A stretch of 64,000 nucleotides of DNA from GCA-002793235 sp965267355 (GTDB lineage Bacteria; Bacteroidota; Bacteroidia; Flavobacteriales_E; Vicingaceae), in the NCBI GenBank assembly GCA_965267355.1, contig OZ253956.1, forward strand, positions 1,736,001 to 1,800,000, read 5' to 3'. The first letter of the stretch is position 1. Each line of letters opens with the position of its first letter. The position numbers and the translations under genes were made by a program. The notes below the pieces were generated by a model. That model did no database searches and was not told the origin of the DNA. It worked only from the letters and a program-made list of their open reading frames with translations. This document shows positions 42,830 through 51,586 of the stretch, piece by piece.

Positions 42830-44050
42830 TTAAGATAACTCGCCAACAGTCTGATTTATTTTTTCAGGGTAAGCTGCTAATGCATGCTTTAAGCATGCAA
42901 TGGCATTTTGCAAAGATTCTTTATTTAAAACATAGGCTATCCTAACTTCTTGTTTTCCATAATCTGGAGAAGCATAAAAGCCTGCAGCTGGGGCTAACAT
43001 TACAGTTTGATTTTTATATTCAAACTCTTCTAACAGCCATTGGCAAAATTTCTCAGCATCCTTTACAGGTAATTCAGCTATTGCGTAAAAAGCACCTCCT
43101 GGTTTTGGGCATTTCACTCCTTCAATTTGATTCAAGCCATCAATTAACACATCCCTTCTTTCAACATATTCGTTTATCACATCATCAAAATAACTTTGAG
43201 GAGTTAAAAGAGCTGCTTCACTGGCAATTTGTCCCAATGTAGGTGGGCTTAATCGTGCCTGAGCATATTTTAATGCGGTAGCGATAACTTGTTTGTTTTT
43301 TGAAATGAAACAACCAATTCTTGCTCCACACATGCTATAACGTTTCGAAACCGAATCGACCACAATACTATTATTTTCTAGTCCTTCCAATTCAAAAACT
43401 GATGTGTGAATTTTGCCATCATAACAAAACTCACGATATACTTCATCAGCAATTAAGTATAGATCGTATTTTTTTACAATATCGCGTAAGGTTTCCAACT
43501 CTTCTTTAGAGTATAAATAGCCTGTAGGGTTACCAGGATTGCATATAAGTATCGCTTTTGTTTTGTCAGTAATTAAATTTTCAAAATCAGAAATAGGAGG
43601 AAGAGCAAATCCAGTATCAATATTTGCTGTAACTGGAACCACATTTACACCTGCGGCTTTAGCAAAACCGTTGTAGTTTGCGTAAAATGGTTCAGGGATA
43701 ATCACTTCATCACCTTGGTTTAAACATGAGTTAAAGGCAAATAATAATGCTTCTGAACCTCCTGTGGTAACTAGAATGTCTTCGGGAGTAATATTAAAAT
43801 CATGTTTGTTATAGTAATCGGCTAGTTTAGTTCTGTAACCAATACCTCCGGCAGAATGACTATATTCAATAACCTTTCGGTCAATAATTCTTAATGCATC
43901 AATCGCAACTTGTGGAGTTTCTATATCCGGTTGCCCAATGTTTAAATGATAAACAATTTTTCCTTCTTTCTTTGCTGCTTCAGCATAAGGCACCAGTTTT
44001 CTTATTGGCGACTCAGGCATATGATTTCCTCTATTTGATATTTCAGGCAT
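42830..44050 (-). CDS. PLP-dependent aminotransferase, class I
   Basis: A 406-residue fold-type I aminotransferase of the aspartate aminotransferase-like group. Motifs are TTGGSEALLFAFNSCL (cofactor phosphate), ICNPGNPTGYLYS (the conserved Asn), YLIADEVYREF (Asp), and the Schiff-base lysine in VDSVSKRYSMCGARIGCF; the substrate-carboxylate Arg is in QEVRIAYVLN. The family includes aspartate and aromatic aminotransferases, so the substrate is open. It is a single-gene unit with its own -7 box. Confidence 0.92.
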   Translation of the reverse strand: MPEISNRGNHMPESPIRKLVPYAEAAKKEGKIVYHLNIGQPDIETPQVAIDALRIIDRKVIEYSHSAGGIGYRTKLADYYNKHDFNITPEDILVTTGGSEALLFAFNSCLNQGDEVIIPEPFYANYNGFAKAAGVNVVPVTANIDTGFALPPISDFENLITDKTKAILICNPGNPTGYLYSKEELETLRDIVKKYDLYLIADEVYREFCYDGKIHTSVFELEGLENNSIVVDSVSKRYSMCGARIGCFISKNKQVIATALKYAQARLSPPTLGQIASEAALLTPQSYFDDVINEYVERRDVLIDGLNQIEGVKCPKPGGAFYAIAELPVKDAEKFCQWLLEEFEYKNQTVMLAPAAGFYASPDYGKQEVRIAYVLNKESLQNAIACLKHALAAYPEKINQTVGELS

Positions 44051-44072
44051 TTTATTTATTTTTAGTGCAGAC

Positions 44073-44080
44073 CAAAATTA
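44073..44080 (-). promoter_or_regulatory. Putative -7 box (TAATTTTG) for the aminotransferase
   Basis: On the minus strand the bases read TAATTTTG, implying a leader of about 18 bases before the ATG at 44050. No clear -33 element. Confidence 0.4.
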
Positions 44081-44122
44081 AGAAAGAAGTTTAATTTATT
44101 TTCCTTACCATAAAACCTTTTG

Positions 44123-44653
44123 ATGTCATTATTTAACAGCCATAATAAAGATAATATAGAAATAAGACCTAGGTTTAAATTGATTTCTCAATTTACTGAT
44201 GAACAAATTCTCACTAAAATAGAAAACGCATTGCCTAAGCAAGAAGAGGTGTTGGGTAAAATTAGTAAACGACACGTTTTTCTAACTATTCCAGAAGAAA
44301 AACAGCATTATTGGTCGCCTACAATGGAAGTAGAAGTAACTAAATATTATGATGATGAGGATAAAGCATACATCAAGTGTATTCTTGGTCCGAAACAATC
44401 CATATGGAGCATGTTAATGTTTTTTTATATTGGGGTTGGAGTTTTGGCTTTGTTTGGCGGAATGTATGGTTTAGTTAAATGGAATCTGGGCAAAGAATCA
44501 ATATTTATTTGGGCTTTCCCAGTAGCATTTATTCTATTTTCCATCATTTATCTTACTGCTAAATATGGACAACGAAAGGGTAGAGATCAGATGCTTTACT
44601 TAGTGAGCTTTTTATACCATGCTATTGAAGATGATAAAATAGAGAGGCTTTAA
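44123..44653 (+). CDS. Membrane protein of unknown function with two helices
   Basis: A 176-residue protein. Residues 1-95 are soluble and mixed in charge (FKLISQFTDEQILTKIENAL, VEVTKYYDDEDKAYIKC), then two hydrophobic segments follow (SMLMFFYIGVGVLALFGGMY and IFIWAFPVAFILFSIIYLTA). I do not recognise a family. The ATG at 44123 is preceded in frame by a TTG at 44120. Its stop codon shares the palindrome TTAA with the convergent DUF1573 gene. Confidence 0.65.
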   Translation: MSLFNSHNKDNIEIRPRFKLISQFTDEQILTKIENALPKQEEVLGKISKRHVFLTIPEEKQHYWSPTMEVEVTKYYDDEDKAYIKCILGPKQSIWSMLMFFYIGVGVLALFGGMYGLVKWNLGKESIFIWAFPVAFILFSIIYLTAKYGQRKGRDQMLYLVSFLYHAIEDDKIERL

Positions 44654-45084
44654 TGTTTACGGTTCTTATATGCTTCCTTAGTAGCTTTAGATGCTTTCAC
44701 CACTCCTTTAAAAGTAATTTTTTCATTAATGGAGTTAGAATCCATTAAATCTGAAACAAACTGTAGATTTACATCTCTTTCTTGATATCCTATTTTATCT
44801 TGCGTATTGAAAAGTATAATAATACTATCTCTTGCTCCTCCAGCTATTCCATTTTCAGGTAATATTACTTCTGTGCACGAACAATCCACCTTAGGAGGAA
44901 TGATGCTTAAGGTGTGTTTTCCGTTATTTTTAAAATAATACGTTAAGGAAATTTTTTCTCCTTCATCAACTTTATCAAATTTTAATGTTGACTTTTCGAA
45001 ATCTACTACAGATTGAGAAAAAGAAAAGCCTGCCACAAATATAAGTAGCAGGCTTAAACTTATTTTGAAAAGATAACTTTTCAT
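44650..45084 (-). CDS. DUF1573 protein (third, divergent copy)
   Basis: A 144-residue exported protein: signal peptide MKSYLFKISLSLLLIFVAGFSFS, then an immunoglobulin-like DUF1573 domain with LTYYFKNNGKHTLSIIPPKVDCSCTEVILP. The family Cys pair appears as CSC. It lies 27 bp after another DUF1573 gene in the same direction, which in turn follows a third. Its sequence is clearly more diverged than the other two. The function of DUF1573 proteins is unknown; the fold suggests a periplasmic or surface binding role. Confidence 0.82.
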   Translation of the reverse strand: MKSYLFKISLSLLLIFVAGFSFSQSVVDFEKSTLKFDKVDEGEKISLTYYFKNNGKHTLSIIPPKVDCSCTEVILPENGIAGGARDSIIILFNTQDKIGYQERDVNLQFVSDLMDSNSINEKITFKGVVKASKATKEAYKNRKH

Positions 45085-45111
45085 TAATATCAATAACCTA
45101 TTATTGAAATA

Positions 45112-45573
45112 TTAATTTGCAGTTGGAGCCCCAGCATTTTCCTTTACAGGAGAAGTTTGAGGTGCTATAATTTTACCTTTAATTCTTACAACTTTAGTTG
45201 GTGTTGAAGCATTAGAAGTAATAGTTACAGATTTATTGATAGCTCCTAATCTTTTAGTATCATATTTTACTTTGATAACTGAGCTTTCACCTGGTTTGAT
45301 TGGCTCTTTTGGCCAAGTTGGAACAGTACATCCGCAGCTACCTCTAGCGTTAGAAATAATTAACGGCTCCTTGCCAGTATTGGTAAATTTAAATTCTCTT
45401 ACTCCATCAGCTCCTTGCTCAATTGTACCGTAATCAACAACTTCAGATTCAAAAGCTATTACAGGAGCATTAGGGTTTTGAACTGGCGCTTCTTTTGTAG
45501 CTTCTTGTGCGTTAACAACTTGAGCTGCCCCAAGAAATGCAAAAAGTCCAAATGCTAATAATACTTTTTTCAT
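45112..45573 (-). CDS. DUF1573 protein (second copy)
   Basis: A 153-residue secreted protein: signal peptide ending AAQVVNAQ, a short linker, then the DUF1573 domain with VVDYGTIEQGADGVREFKF, ARGSCGCTVPTWPKEPI and KPGESSVIKVKYDTKRLGAINK. It closely resembles the gene 132 bp upstream, from which it probably arose by tandem duplication. It has its own possible -7 box. Confidence 0.85.
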   Translation of the reverse strand: MKKVLLAFGLFAFLGAAQVVNAQEATKEAPVQNPNAPVIAFESEVVDYGTIEQGADGVREFKFTNTGKEPLIISNARGSCGCTVPTWPKEPIKPGESSVIKVKYDTKRLGAINKSVTITSNASTPTKVVRIKGKIIAPQTSPVKENAGAPTAN

Positions 45574-45606
45574 GATTTTTTAGTTTTAATTTTTTAAATC
45601 GTTATA

Positions 45607-45614
45607 CAAACATA
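45607..45614 (-). promoter_or_regulatory. Putative -7 box (TATGTTTG) for the second DUF1573 gene
   Basis: On the minus strand the bases read TATGTTTG. The leader before the ATG at 45573 would be about 29 bases. No clear -33 element. Confidence 0.4.
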
Positions 45615-45704
45615 CTTATTAATTCTATGGCTTTTATTTCGTTAACAGTTCTTTAACAAAGTTAAAATATAAGCCATAGCAAAGTAAACTAAAATTGTGC
45701 CAAG

Positions 45705-46139
45705 CTAGTTAACTTTTAATAAATTCTCTTTTTTGATTGGACTAGTTTCAGGAGCTATTACCTTGCCTTTTATTCTTAAAACAATATTTGTTCTTTGGGC
45801 ATTTGAGACAATAGTTACGGTTTTGTTAATTGCTCCAATACGTTTGGTATCATACTTAACTTTAATAATTGAGCTTTCACCTGGTTTAATCGGATGTTTA
45901 GGGAAAGATGGAATAGTACAGCCACAAGATTTTCTAGCTTCACTAATTAATAGAGGAGCAGAACCAATATTTTTAAATTTAAATTCTCTAACCCCATCAC
46001 TTCCTTGTTCTATAGTTCCGTAATCTATTATTTCAGATTCAAAAGCTATGATTGGTTGCTCAATATCTATTTTTTCATTTTGAGCAGATAATGTTATTCC
46101 AATAAAAATTAGAATAAAAATTGAAGATAATTTTTTCAT
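45705..46139 (-). CDS. DUF1573 protein (first copy)
   Basis: A 144-residue secreted protein with a signal peptide (MKKLSSIFILIFIGITLSAQ) and one DUF1573 domain: IIDYGTIEQGSDGVREFKF, ARKSCGCTIPSFPKHPI, KPGESSIIKVKYDTKRIGAINK. The match to the next gene runs through almost the whole domain with mainly conservative changes, so the duplication is fairly recent or the copies are under the same constraint. It is divergent from valS. Confidence 0.85.
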   Translation of the reverse strand: MKKLSSIFILIFIGITLSAQNEKIDIEQPIIAFESEIIDYGTIEQGSDGVREFKFKNIGSAPLLISEARKSCGCTIPSFPKHPIKPGESSIIKVKYDTKRIGAINKTVTIVSNAQRTNIVLRIKGKVIAPETSPIKKENLLKVN

Positions 46140-46168
46140 AATAAAATGTTTTATGGTTAATAATACTT

Positions 46169-46176
46169 CAAAGCTA
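46169..46176 (-). promoter_or_regulatory. Putative -7 box (TAGCTTTG) for the first DUF1573 gene
   Basis: On the minus strand the bases read TAGCTTTG, with a leader of about 25 bases before the ATG at 46139. No clear -33 element. Confidence 0.4.
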
Positions 46177-46265
46177 TTTTTAGGGTTGTTACTAAAATGT
46201 TAATTAACAACTGATTAACTCTTCTATAACAAACTTTTAACAAATTCATTTTCTTTAATAAGCAC

Positions 46266-46295
46266 TTGAATTTTGTTGCATTAAGCCTATCTTTG
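46266..46295 (+). promoter_or_regulatory. Bacteroidetes-type promoter for valS (TTG, 19 bp, TATCTTTG)
   Basis: TTG at 46266-46268, a 19-bp spacer, and TATCTTTG at 46288-46295, with a leader of about 20 bases. One of the clearest promoters in the window. Confidence 0.7.
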
Positions 46296-46319
46296 CGGAC
46301 TCAATAAAACGATAAGTAA

Positions 46320-48950
46320 ATGCAGATTGATAGTAAATATAGTCCTGATGCCATTGAACAAAAATGGTACGACTACTGGATGAAAAATGATTTTTTTAGT
46401 TCAACACCTGATGAGAGAGAACCATTTACTATCGTCATTCCACCGCCAAATGTTACTGGTGTTTTACATATGGGGCATATGTTAAACAATACTATTCAAG
46501 ATGTATTGATTCGTAGAGCTAGAATGTTGGGCTATAATGCTTGTTGGGTTCCAGGAACAGATCATGCTTCTATAGCTACTGAATCTAAAGTGGTGAATTT
46601 ATTGAGAGAACAAGGCATTAATAAGTATGATATTGGGAGAGAAGAATTCTTAAAACATGCTTACGAATGGAAGGATAAATACGGAGGGATAATTTTAGAA
46701 CAGCTAAAAAGACTAGGGGCTAGTTGTGATTGGAATAGAACCAGGTTTACAATGGAGCCAAAGTTAAATGAGGCTGTAATCCAATCTTTCGTTAAATTAT
46801 ATAACAAAGGATATGTTTACAAGGATTGGAAAATTGTAAACTGGGATCCAAAAGCTCAAACCACTTTATCTAACGAAGAGGTAATTCGTAAGGAAGAACA
46901 ATCTAAGTTATACTATGTAAAATATGCTATTAAAGATAGCGATGAGTTTATCACAATTGCTACCACTCGTCCGGAAACAATAATGGGAGATACAGCAGTT
47001 TGTGTTAATCCTAAAGATGAAAGATATAAGCACTTACATGGTAAGAAAGCAATTGTGCCAATGGTAAATAGAGAAGTACCAATAATTGCTGATGATTATA
47101 TTGATATAGAGTTTGGTACTGGCTGTTTGAAGGTGACTCCAGCTCATGATATTAATGATTATGAAATTGGACAAAAGCATAATCTAGAAATCATAGATAC
47201 TTTAAACGATGATGGTACATTGAGTGAAGCTGCTCAGGTATTTGTGGGTGAAGATAGATTTGTTGCAAGAAAAAAAGTAGGAGAGAAGCTAGATGAGTTA
47301 GGTTTGTTAGTTAAAGTTGAAGATATTACAAATAACGTAGGTTATTCTGAGCGTAATGCAGATACTGTGGTGGAACCAAAACTTTCTTTACAATGGTTTG
47401 TAAAGATGGAAGAAATGGTAAAGCCAGCTTTGGAGAATGTAATGAATGACGAGATTGAATTACATCCTTCAAAATTTAAGAACACTTACAAGCATTGGCT
47501 AGAGAATATAAGAGACTGGCCAATATCTCGTCAGTTGTGGTGGGGGCAGCAAATACCTGCTTATTATTATAATGAAGCCAACGATTATGTAGTTGCAGAA
47601 ACGGCAGCACAAGCTTTAGAATTAGCTAAAGAAAAATCAGGTAATGCTTATCTTACCGCAGATGATTTAAGGCAAGATGAAGATGTGGTAGACACATGGT
47701 TTTCATCTTGGTTATGGCCAATATCAGTATTTGATGGATTTAGAGATGAGGGTTCTGAAGATTTTAATTATTACTACCCAACTAATGTTCTAGTAACAGG
47801 TTGGGACATCATTTTCTTCTGGGTGGCTCGAATGATTTTTGCTGGTTATGAGTTTAAAAATCAGCTTCCATTTAAGAATGTTTACTTTACCGGAATGGTA
47901 AGAGATAAGCAACGAAGAAAGATGAGTAAGTCATTGGGGAACTCACCTGATGCACTTGGATTAATTGATACTTACGGAGCTGATGGAGTTCGTTTTGGTA
48001 TGTTGTCATGTTCTGCGGCAGGAAATGATTTATTATTTGATGAAGCATTATGTGAGCAAGGAAGAAACTTCTCAAATAAAATGTGGAATGCTTTTCGATT
48101 AGTAAAAGGATGGGAAGTAGATGAAAGTATAGAACAGCCTGAAAGTGCCAAAGTTGCTGTTGATTGGTTTGAATCTAAATTAAACGAAACGTTAAAGTCT
48201 ATTAATGATAATTTCTCTAAATATAGATTGTCTGATGCTTTAATGAGTACATATAAATTGATATGGAATGACTTCTGTTCTTGGTATTTAGAAAGTGTAA
48301 AACCTGAATATCAAAAACCAATTGATTCTACTACTTTAGGAGCTACTATCAATTATTTTGAGCAGTTATTAAGAGTATTACATCCGTTTATGCCATTTGT
48401 TACTGAGGAATTGTGGCAAAACTTAGAAGAAAGAAATGAAGGTGAGAGTGTAATGATGGTTAACTATCCGAAAGCAGGTGAAGTAAATGAAGGTCTATTA
48501 AAGGATTTCGATTATACTACTAACGTAATTTCTGAAGTAAGAACATTTAGAAAATCTAAAAACATTCCAAATAAAGATCAGATTGAATTATCGGTTAAGA
48601 AGAATGAAAACATTAACGAAAAATTAGATAGTTTAATTTCTAAGTTAACTAATCTTTCTAGTTTAGCTTATGTTGATGATAAAGTGGAAGGAGCTTTCTC
48701 ATTTGTAGTAAAATCAAATGAATACTTTATCCCGTTATCTGTTAATATTGATGTTGAAGCTGAGTTAGAAAAAATTAAAGCTGATTTGGAATATGCTAAA
48801 GGTTCTTTAGCTATTGCTGACAAGAAACTTTCTAATGAAAAGTTTGTAAGTGGTGCGCCTGAACAAGTGGTAGCAAACGAACGTAAGAAAAAAGCTGATG
48901 CAGAAGCCAAGATTAAGGTACTAGAAGAGCAACTAGCAAGTTTAGCTTAA
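46320..48950 (+). CDS. valS: Valyl-tRNA synthetase
   Basis: A class I aminoacyl-tRNA synthetase of 876 residues. The HIGH-type motif is HMGH in PPPNVTGVLHMGHMLN, and the KMSKS loop is RRKMSKSLGNSPD. The editing domain has ATTRPETIMGDTAV and GTGCLKVTPAHDINDYE; GWDIIFFWVARMIF lies before KMSKS. A C-terminal coiled coil (about residues 805-876) is typical of ValRS and binds the tRNA. No T-box or other leader structure is seen in the short leader. Its stop shares the palindrome TTAA with the convergent ABC gene. Confidence 0.98.
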   Translation: MQIDSKYSPDAIEQKWYDYWMKNDFFSSTPDEREPFTIVIPPPNVTGVLHMGHMLNNTIQDVLIRRARMLGYNACWVPGTDHASIATESKVVNLLREQGINKYDIGREEFLKHAYEWKDKYGGIILEQLKRLGASCDWNRTRFTMEPKLNEAVIQSFVKLYNKGYVYKDWKIVNWDPKAQTTLSNEEVIRKEEQSKLYYVKYAIKDSDEFITIATTRPETIMGDTAVCVNPKDERYKHLHGKKAIVPMVNREVPIIADDYIDIEFGTGCLKVTPAHDINDYEIGQKHNLEIIDTLNDDGTLSEAAQVFVGEDRFVARKKVGEKLDELGLLVKVEDITNNVGYSERNADTVVEPKLSLQWFVKMEEMVKPALENVMNDEIELHPSKFKNTYKHWLENIRDWPISRQLWWGQQIPAYYYNEANDYVVAETAAQALELAKEKSGNAYLTADDLRQDEDVVDTWFSSWLWPISVFDGFRDEGSEDFNYYYPTNVLVTGWDIIFFWVARMIFAGYEFKNQLPFKNVYFTGMVRDKQRRKMSKSLGNSPDALGLIDTYGADGVRFGMLSCSAAGNDLLFDEALCEQGRNFSNKMWNAFRLVKGWEVDESIEQPESAKVAVDWFESKLNETLKSINDNFSKYRLSDALMSTYKLIWNDFCSWYLESVKPEYQKPIDSTTLGATINYFEQLLRVLHPFMPFVTEELWQNLEERNEGESVMMVNYPKAGEVNEGLLKDFDYTTNVISEVRTFRKSKNIPNKDQIELSVKKNENINEKLDSLISKLTNLSSLAYVDDKVEGAFSFVVKSNEYFIPLSVNIDVEAELEKIKADLEYAKGSLAIADKKLSNEKFVSGAPEQVVANERKKKADAEAKIKVLEEQLASLA

Positions 48951-50716
48951 ACTGCCGTTAACTGAAGAGTGCTCAAATTCTTATAGATACCGTTTTCTTT
49001 TTTGATTAACTCAGTGTGAGTTCCGGTTTCTTTTATTTTACCATTATCTAAAACAATAATGTTATCAGCATTTTTAATGGTAGATAAACGATGAGCAATA
49101 ACTAAAGAAGTTCTTCCTTTCATTAGTCTATCTAATGCTTCTTGAACTAATCTTTCACTTTCTGAATCTAAAGCACTGGTAGCTTCATCTAATACTAAAA
49201 TAGAAGGGTTCTTCAATATCGCTCTAGCAATAGCTATACGTTGCTTTTGTCCACCAGATAGTTGAATACCTCTATCACCAACTATAGTGTCAAATTTCTC
49301 AGGGAAGCTTTCAATAAACTCTAAAGCATTGGCTTGTTTAGCTGCTTCAAAAATCTCCTCTTCAGTAGCTCCAGGTTTTCCGTATTCGATGTTTTCCTTT
49401 ATAGTTCCACCAAACAGTAACACCTCTTGAGGCACCAATGCCATTTGGTTTCTGATTTCTGATAAATCATAATCATGGATGTCTTTGCCATCAATTTTGA
49501 TGGTTCCTTTTTCAGCATCATAAAAACGGAACATTAATGAAGCTATGGTAGATTTACCAGCTCCAGATGGACCAACAAAAGCTAATTGTTTGCCTTGTTC
49601 TACATTGAATGATATATCTCTAATTACCTGAATGTCTCTACGAGAAGGGTAAGAGAATTCGACATTATTAAACTCAATTTCGCCTTTAATATCAATTATC
49701 TTAGATGCTTCTAATTGAATGTTTTCAGTTCCTTCATCAAGTATGTCCATTAGATGTTCTGTAGCTCCAATGGCTTTTTGCAGGTTAGAGAATAACTCAG
49801 CTAAACCACCAAAAGAGAATCCTAAAATAGCAGAGTATATAGCAAATGACATTAACTCACCTAACGAGATATCACCCATTTGAACCATGTGCAATCCATA
49901 CCAAATAATGGATACAATTGCTGAACCAGCCGCAAACATGATTAATCCAATGAAAAATCCTCTCCATTTAGCTCTTTTGATGGAAGTTCTTACTGAGCTA
50001 TCAATACTCTTTTGATAGCGAAACACTTCAAAAAACTCATTTGCATATGCTTTTACACTAGCAATTCCATGTAATGTTTCATCAACAACAGTGTTTGAAT
50101 CAGCAATATCTTGTTGAGCATCTTTACTCAATTTCTTAATGTATTTTCCAAAGAAAATTCCAATTAAAGCCACAACTGGAATAACTGCTAACATAAATAC
50201 AGTTAGCCTAAATGAAATGAATATTAAAAAGAATAGTCCAATTGGAATAGTGATGAATTGGCGAATAAACTCAGCAATTGTAGTTGTAAAAGTATCCTGT
50301 AATAAAGCAATATCAGAAGTAATTCTACTACTTAATTCACCAACTCTTTTGGTAGAGAAAAAACTCATAGGTGAAGAGATTAGATGCTTATAAGTAGTTG
50401 TTCTTAATAATGCTAATGCCTTATGAGTAACGTAACCAAAAAGGTAAATTCTGAAAAAAGATAAGATAGCAGTTACTAAGAATATCCCTATTAACACTAG
50501 AGTAAAGGTGTTAACTGTTTCCTCTTTAGCATCACCTACAGAATCAATTAACTCTCCCAGTACCTTTGGAAAAGCCATAGTGATGATACTAGAAAGTAAA
50601 AGAACAAACAATCCAACGCCAAAAACACCTCTATAAGGCTTTATAAAGCGAAAAATTCGCATAGCCTTTTTAATGGAAGCTTTGTTAAAGCGTTTTTTTC
50701 TTTTCTTCTTGCCCAT
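48947..50716 (-). CDS. ABC transporter with fused permease and ATPase (ABCB/MsbA-like)
   Basis: A 589-residue half-transporter exporter: six helices in residues about 30-330, then the ATPase with Walker A GPSGAGKS, Q-loop VPQEVLLFGGTIKENI, signature LSGGQKQRIAIARAI and Walker B ILVLDEATSALD, and the H-loop IAHRLST. A very basic N-terminus (GKKKRKKRFNKASIKKAMRI) precedes helix 1. It would work as a homodimer. MsbA-like lipid export or drug/peptide export are both possible. The gene start overlaps the stop of the 2OG oxygenase gene by one base. Confidence 0.93.
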   Translation of the reverse strand: MGKKKRKKRFNKASIKKAMRIFRFIKPYRGVFGVGLFVLLLSSIITMAFPKVLGELIDSVGDAKEETVNTFTLVLIGIFLVTAILSFFRIYLFGYVTHKALALLRTTTYKHLISSPMSFFSTKRVGELSSRITSDIALLQDTFTTTIAEFIRQFITIPIGLFFLIFISFRLTVFMLAVIPVVALIGIFFGKYIKKLSKDAQQDIADSNTVVDETLHGIASVKAYANEFFEVFRYQKSIDSSVRTSIKRAKWRGFFIGLIMFAAGSAIVSIIWYGLHMVQMGDISLGELMSFAIYSAILGFSFGGLAELFSNLQKAIGATEHLMDILDEGTENIQLEASKIIDIKGEIEFNNVEFSYPSRRDIQVIRDISFNVEQGKQLAFVGPSGAGKSTIASLMFRFYDAEKGTIKIDGKDIHDYDLSEIRNQMALVPQEVLLFGGTIKENIEYGKPGATEEEIFEAAKQANALEFIESFPEKFDTIVGDRGIQLSGGQKQRIAIARAILKNPSILVLDEATSALDSESERLVQEALDRLMKGRTSLVIAHRLSTIKNADNIIVLDNGKIKETGTHTELIKKENGIYKNLSTLQLTAV

Positions 50717-51534
50717 TATTTTTTCTTGTTCTTATCTTGGAAATCTAGAGACTTAACTCCAATTTTATTCAAAATTCTTTTTGCAGTAATCTTCAAAGGT
50801 TCTTTAATTCCAGTGGCAACTTTTTTAACTGCAGAGTCATCTGGTCTTGAAATAAAACGTGAATCACTATACTTAAATCCATCACCTACTTCAGTAAAGT
50901 AATAAGTGTAGAAAGATTTTCTTGTTTCTCCTTCAGGCACATTAATGGTTGAATACCCGTGAGGTGAATTTTCATCAGTTAAGAAAATAACCGCTCTATT
51001 AAAATCGCAAGGAACTTTTGCCTCGCACTGTGTCATAGCCTTATCCCATAATTCTAAATCTCCTCCATATTCAGGTTTCCAATTTTTATTTAGGTATATC
51101 AGTAAGTTTATTCTTCTCCAAAGGTTTTCAGCTGGGTTGTAGTTAACATCAATATGAACATCAACATAACTTCCATTTTTCCCTTGGTGAACTCCAGAAC
51201 CCATCGCATCATTGGTTGTCTTTAACTCATTAATGCCAGTTATAGTTTCCATAAATTTATACATCTCAGGAGAACTAACTACTTCTCTTAGTTTAGAGAA
51301 ATCAGGGTGAAAACGATCAAAGTGGTAATCTTCAGATTTATCTTCGTTAATACTTTTACGCTTTACATTTAGTTTTTTTATTTCTGGAAAATTCTCATAT
51401 AAAGAAGTGGCTATTTCTTCAGTAAGGAAATTAGTTAATACTAAGTGTTTACATGGTTTAGCATTTTCAAAGTTGTTTTTTAACTCTTGAATTTTTTCAG
51501 GAGTTAAATATGCCGGATTAATTACGTTTTCCAT
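50716..51534 (-). CDS. 2-oxoglutarate/Fe(II)-dependent oxygenase (prolyl-4-hydroxylase type)
   Basis: A 272-residue protein with a 2OG-Fe(II) oxygenase core. The Fe ligands fit HIDVNYNP (HxD) and the distal His in DENSPHGYS; the 2OG-binding Arg would be in GETRKSFYTYYF. YLNKNWKPEYGGDLELWD is the conserved core strand of the prolyl-hydroxylase-like group. The substrate is unknown; relatives hydroxylate proteins, peptides or small molecules. A one-base overlap with the ABC exporter gene suggests the two work together or at least are made together. Confidence 0.88.
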   Translation of the reverse strand: MENVINPAYLTPEKIQELKNNFENAKPCKHLVLTNFLTEEIATSLYENFPEIKKLNVKRKSINEDKSEDYHFDRFHPDFSKLREVVSSPEMYKFMETITGINELKTTNDAMGSGVHQGKNGSYVDVHIDVNYNPAENLWRRINLLIYLNKNWKPEYGGDLELWDKAMTQCEAKVPCDFNRAVIFLTDENSPHGYSTINVPEGETRKSFYTYYFTEVGDGFKYSDSRFISRPDDSAVKKVATGIKEPLKITAKRILNKIGVKSLDFQDKNKKK

Positions 51535-51554
51535 ATGCGCTGTTTAATGATTAA

Positions 51555-51562
51555 CAAAGTTA
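51555..51562 (-). promoter_or_regulatory. Putative -7 box (TAACTTTG) for the oxygenase-ABC pair
   Basis: On the minus strand the bases read TAACTTTG, with a leader of about 16 bases before the ATG at 51534. No clear -33 element. Confidence 0.4.
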
Positions 51563-51586
51563 ATCAATTATTAGCTTGTTTAGACG

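Noticed and set aside
42763..42846. 28 extra N-terminal residues for the small secreted protein
   Set aside because: They would precede a clean signal peptide and overlap the end of the aminotransferase gene; the ATG at 42762 is the better start.
45733..46023. Antisense frame inside a DUF1573 gene, similar to another antisense frame at 45236-45433
   Set aside because: The similarity of the two frames follows from the duplication of the genes on the opposite strand and is no sign of coding.
46196..46319. Region before valS considered as a T-box or riboswitch
   Set aside because: The promoter found leaves a leader of only about 20 bases, too short for such an element.
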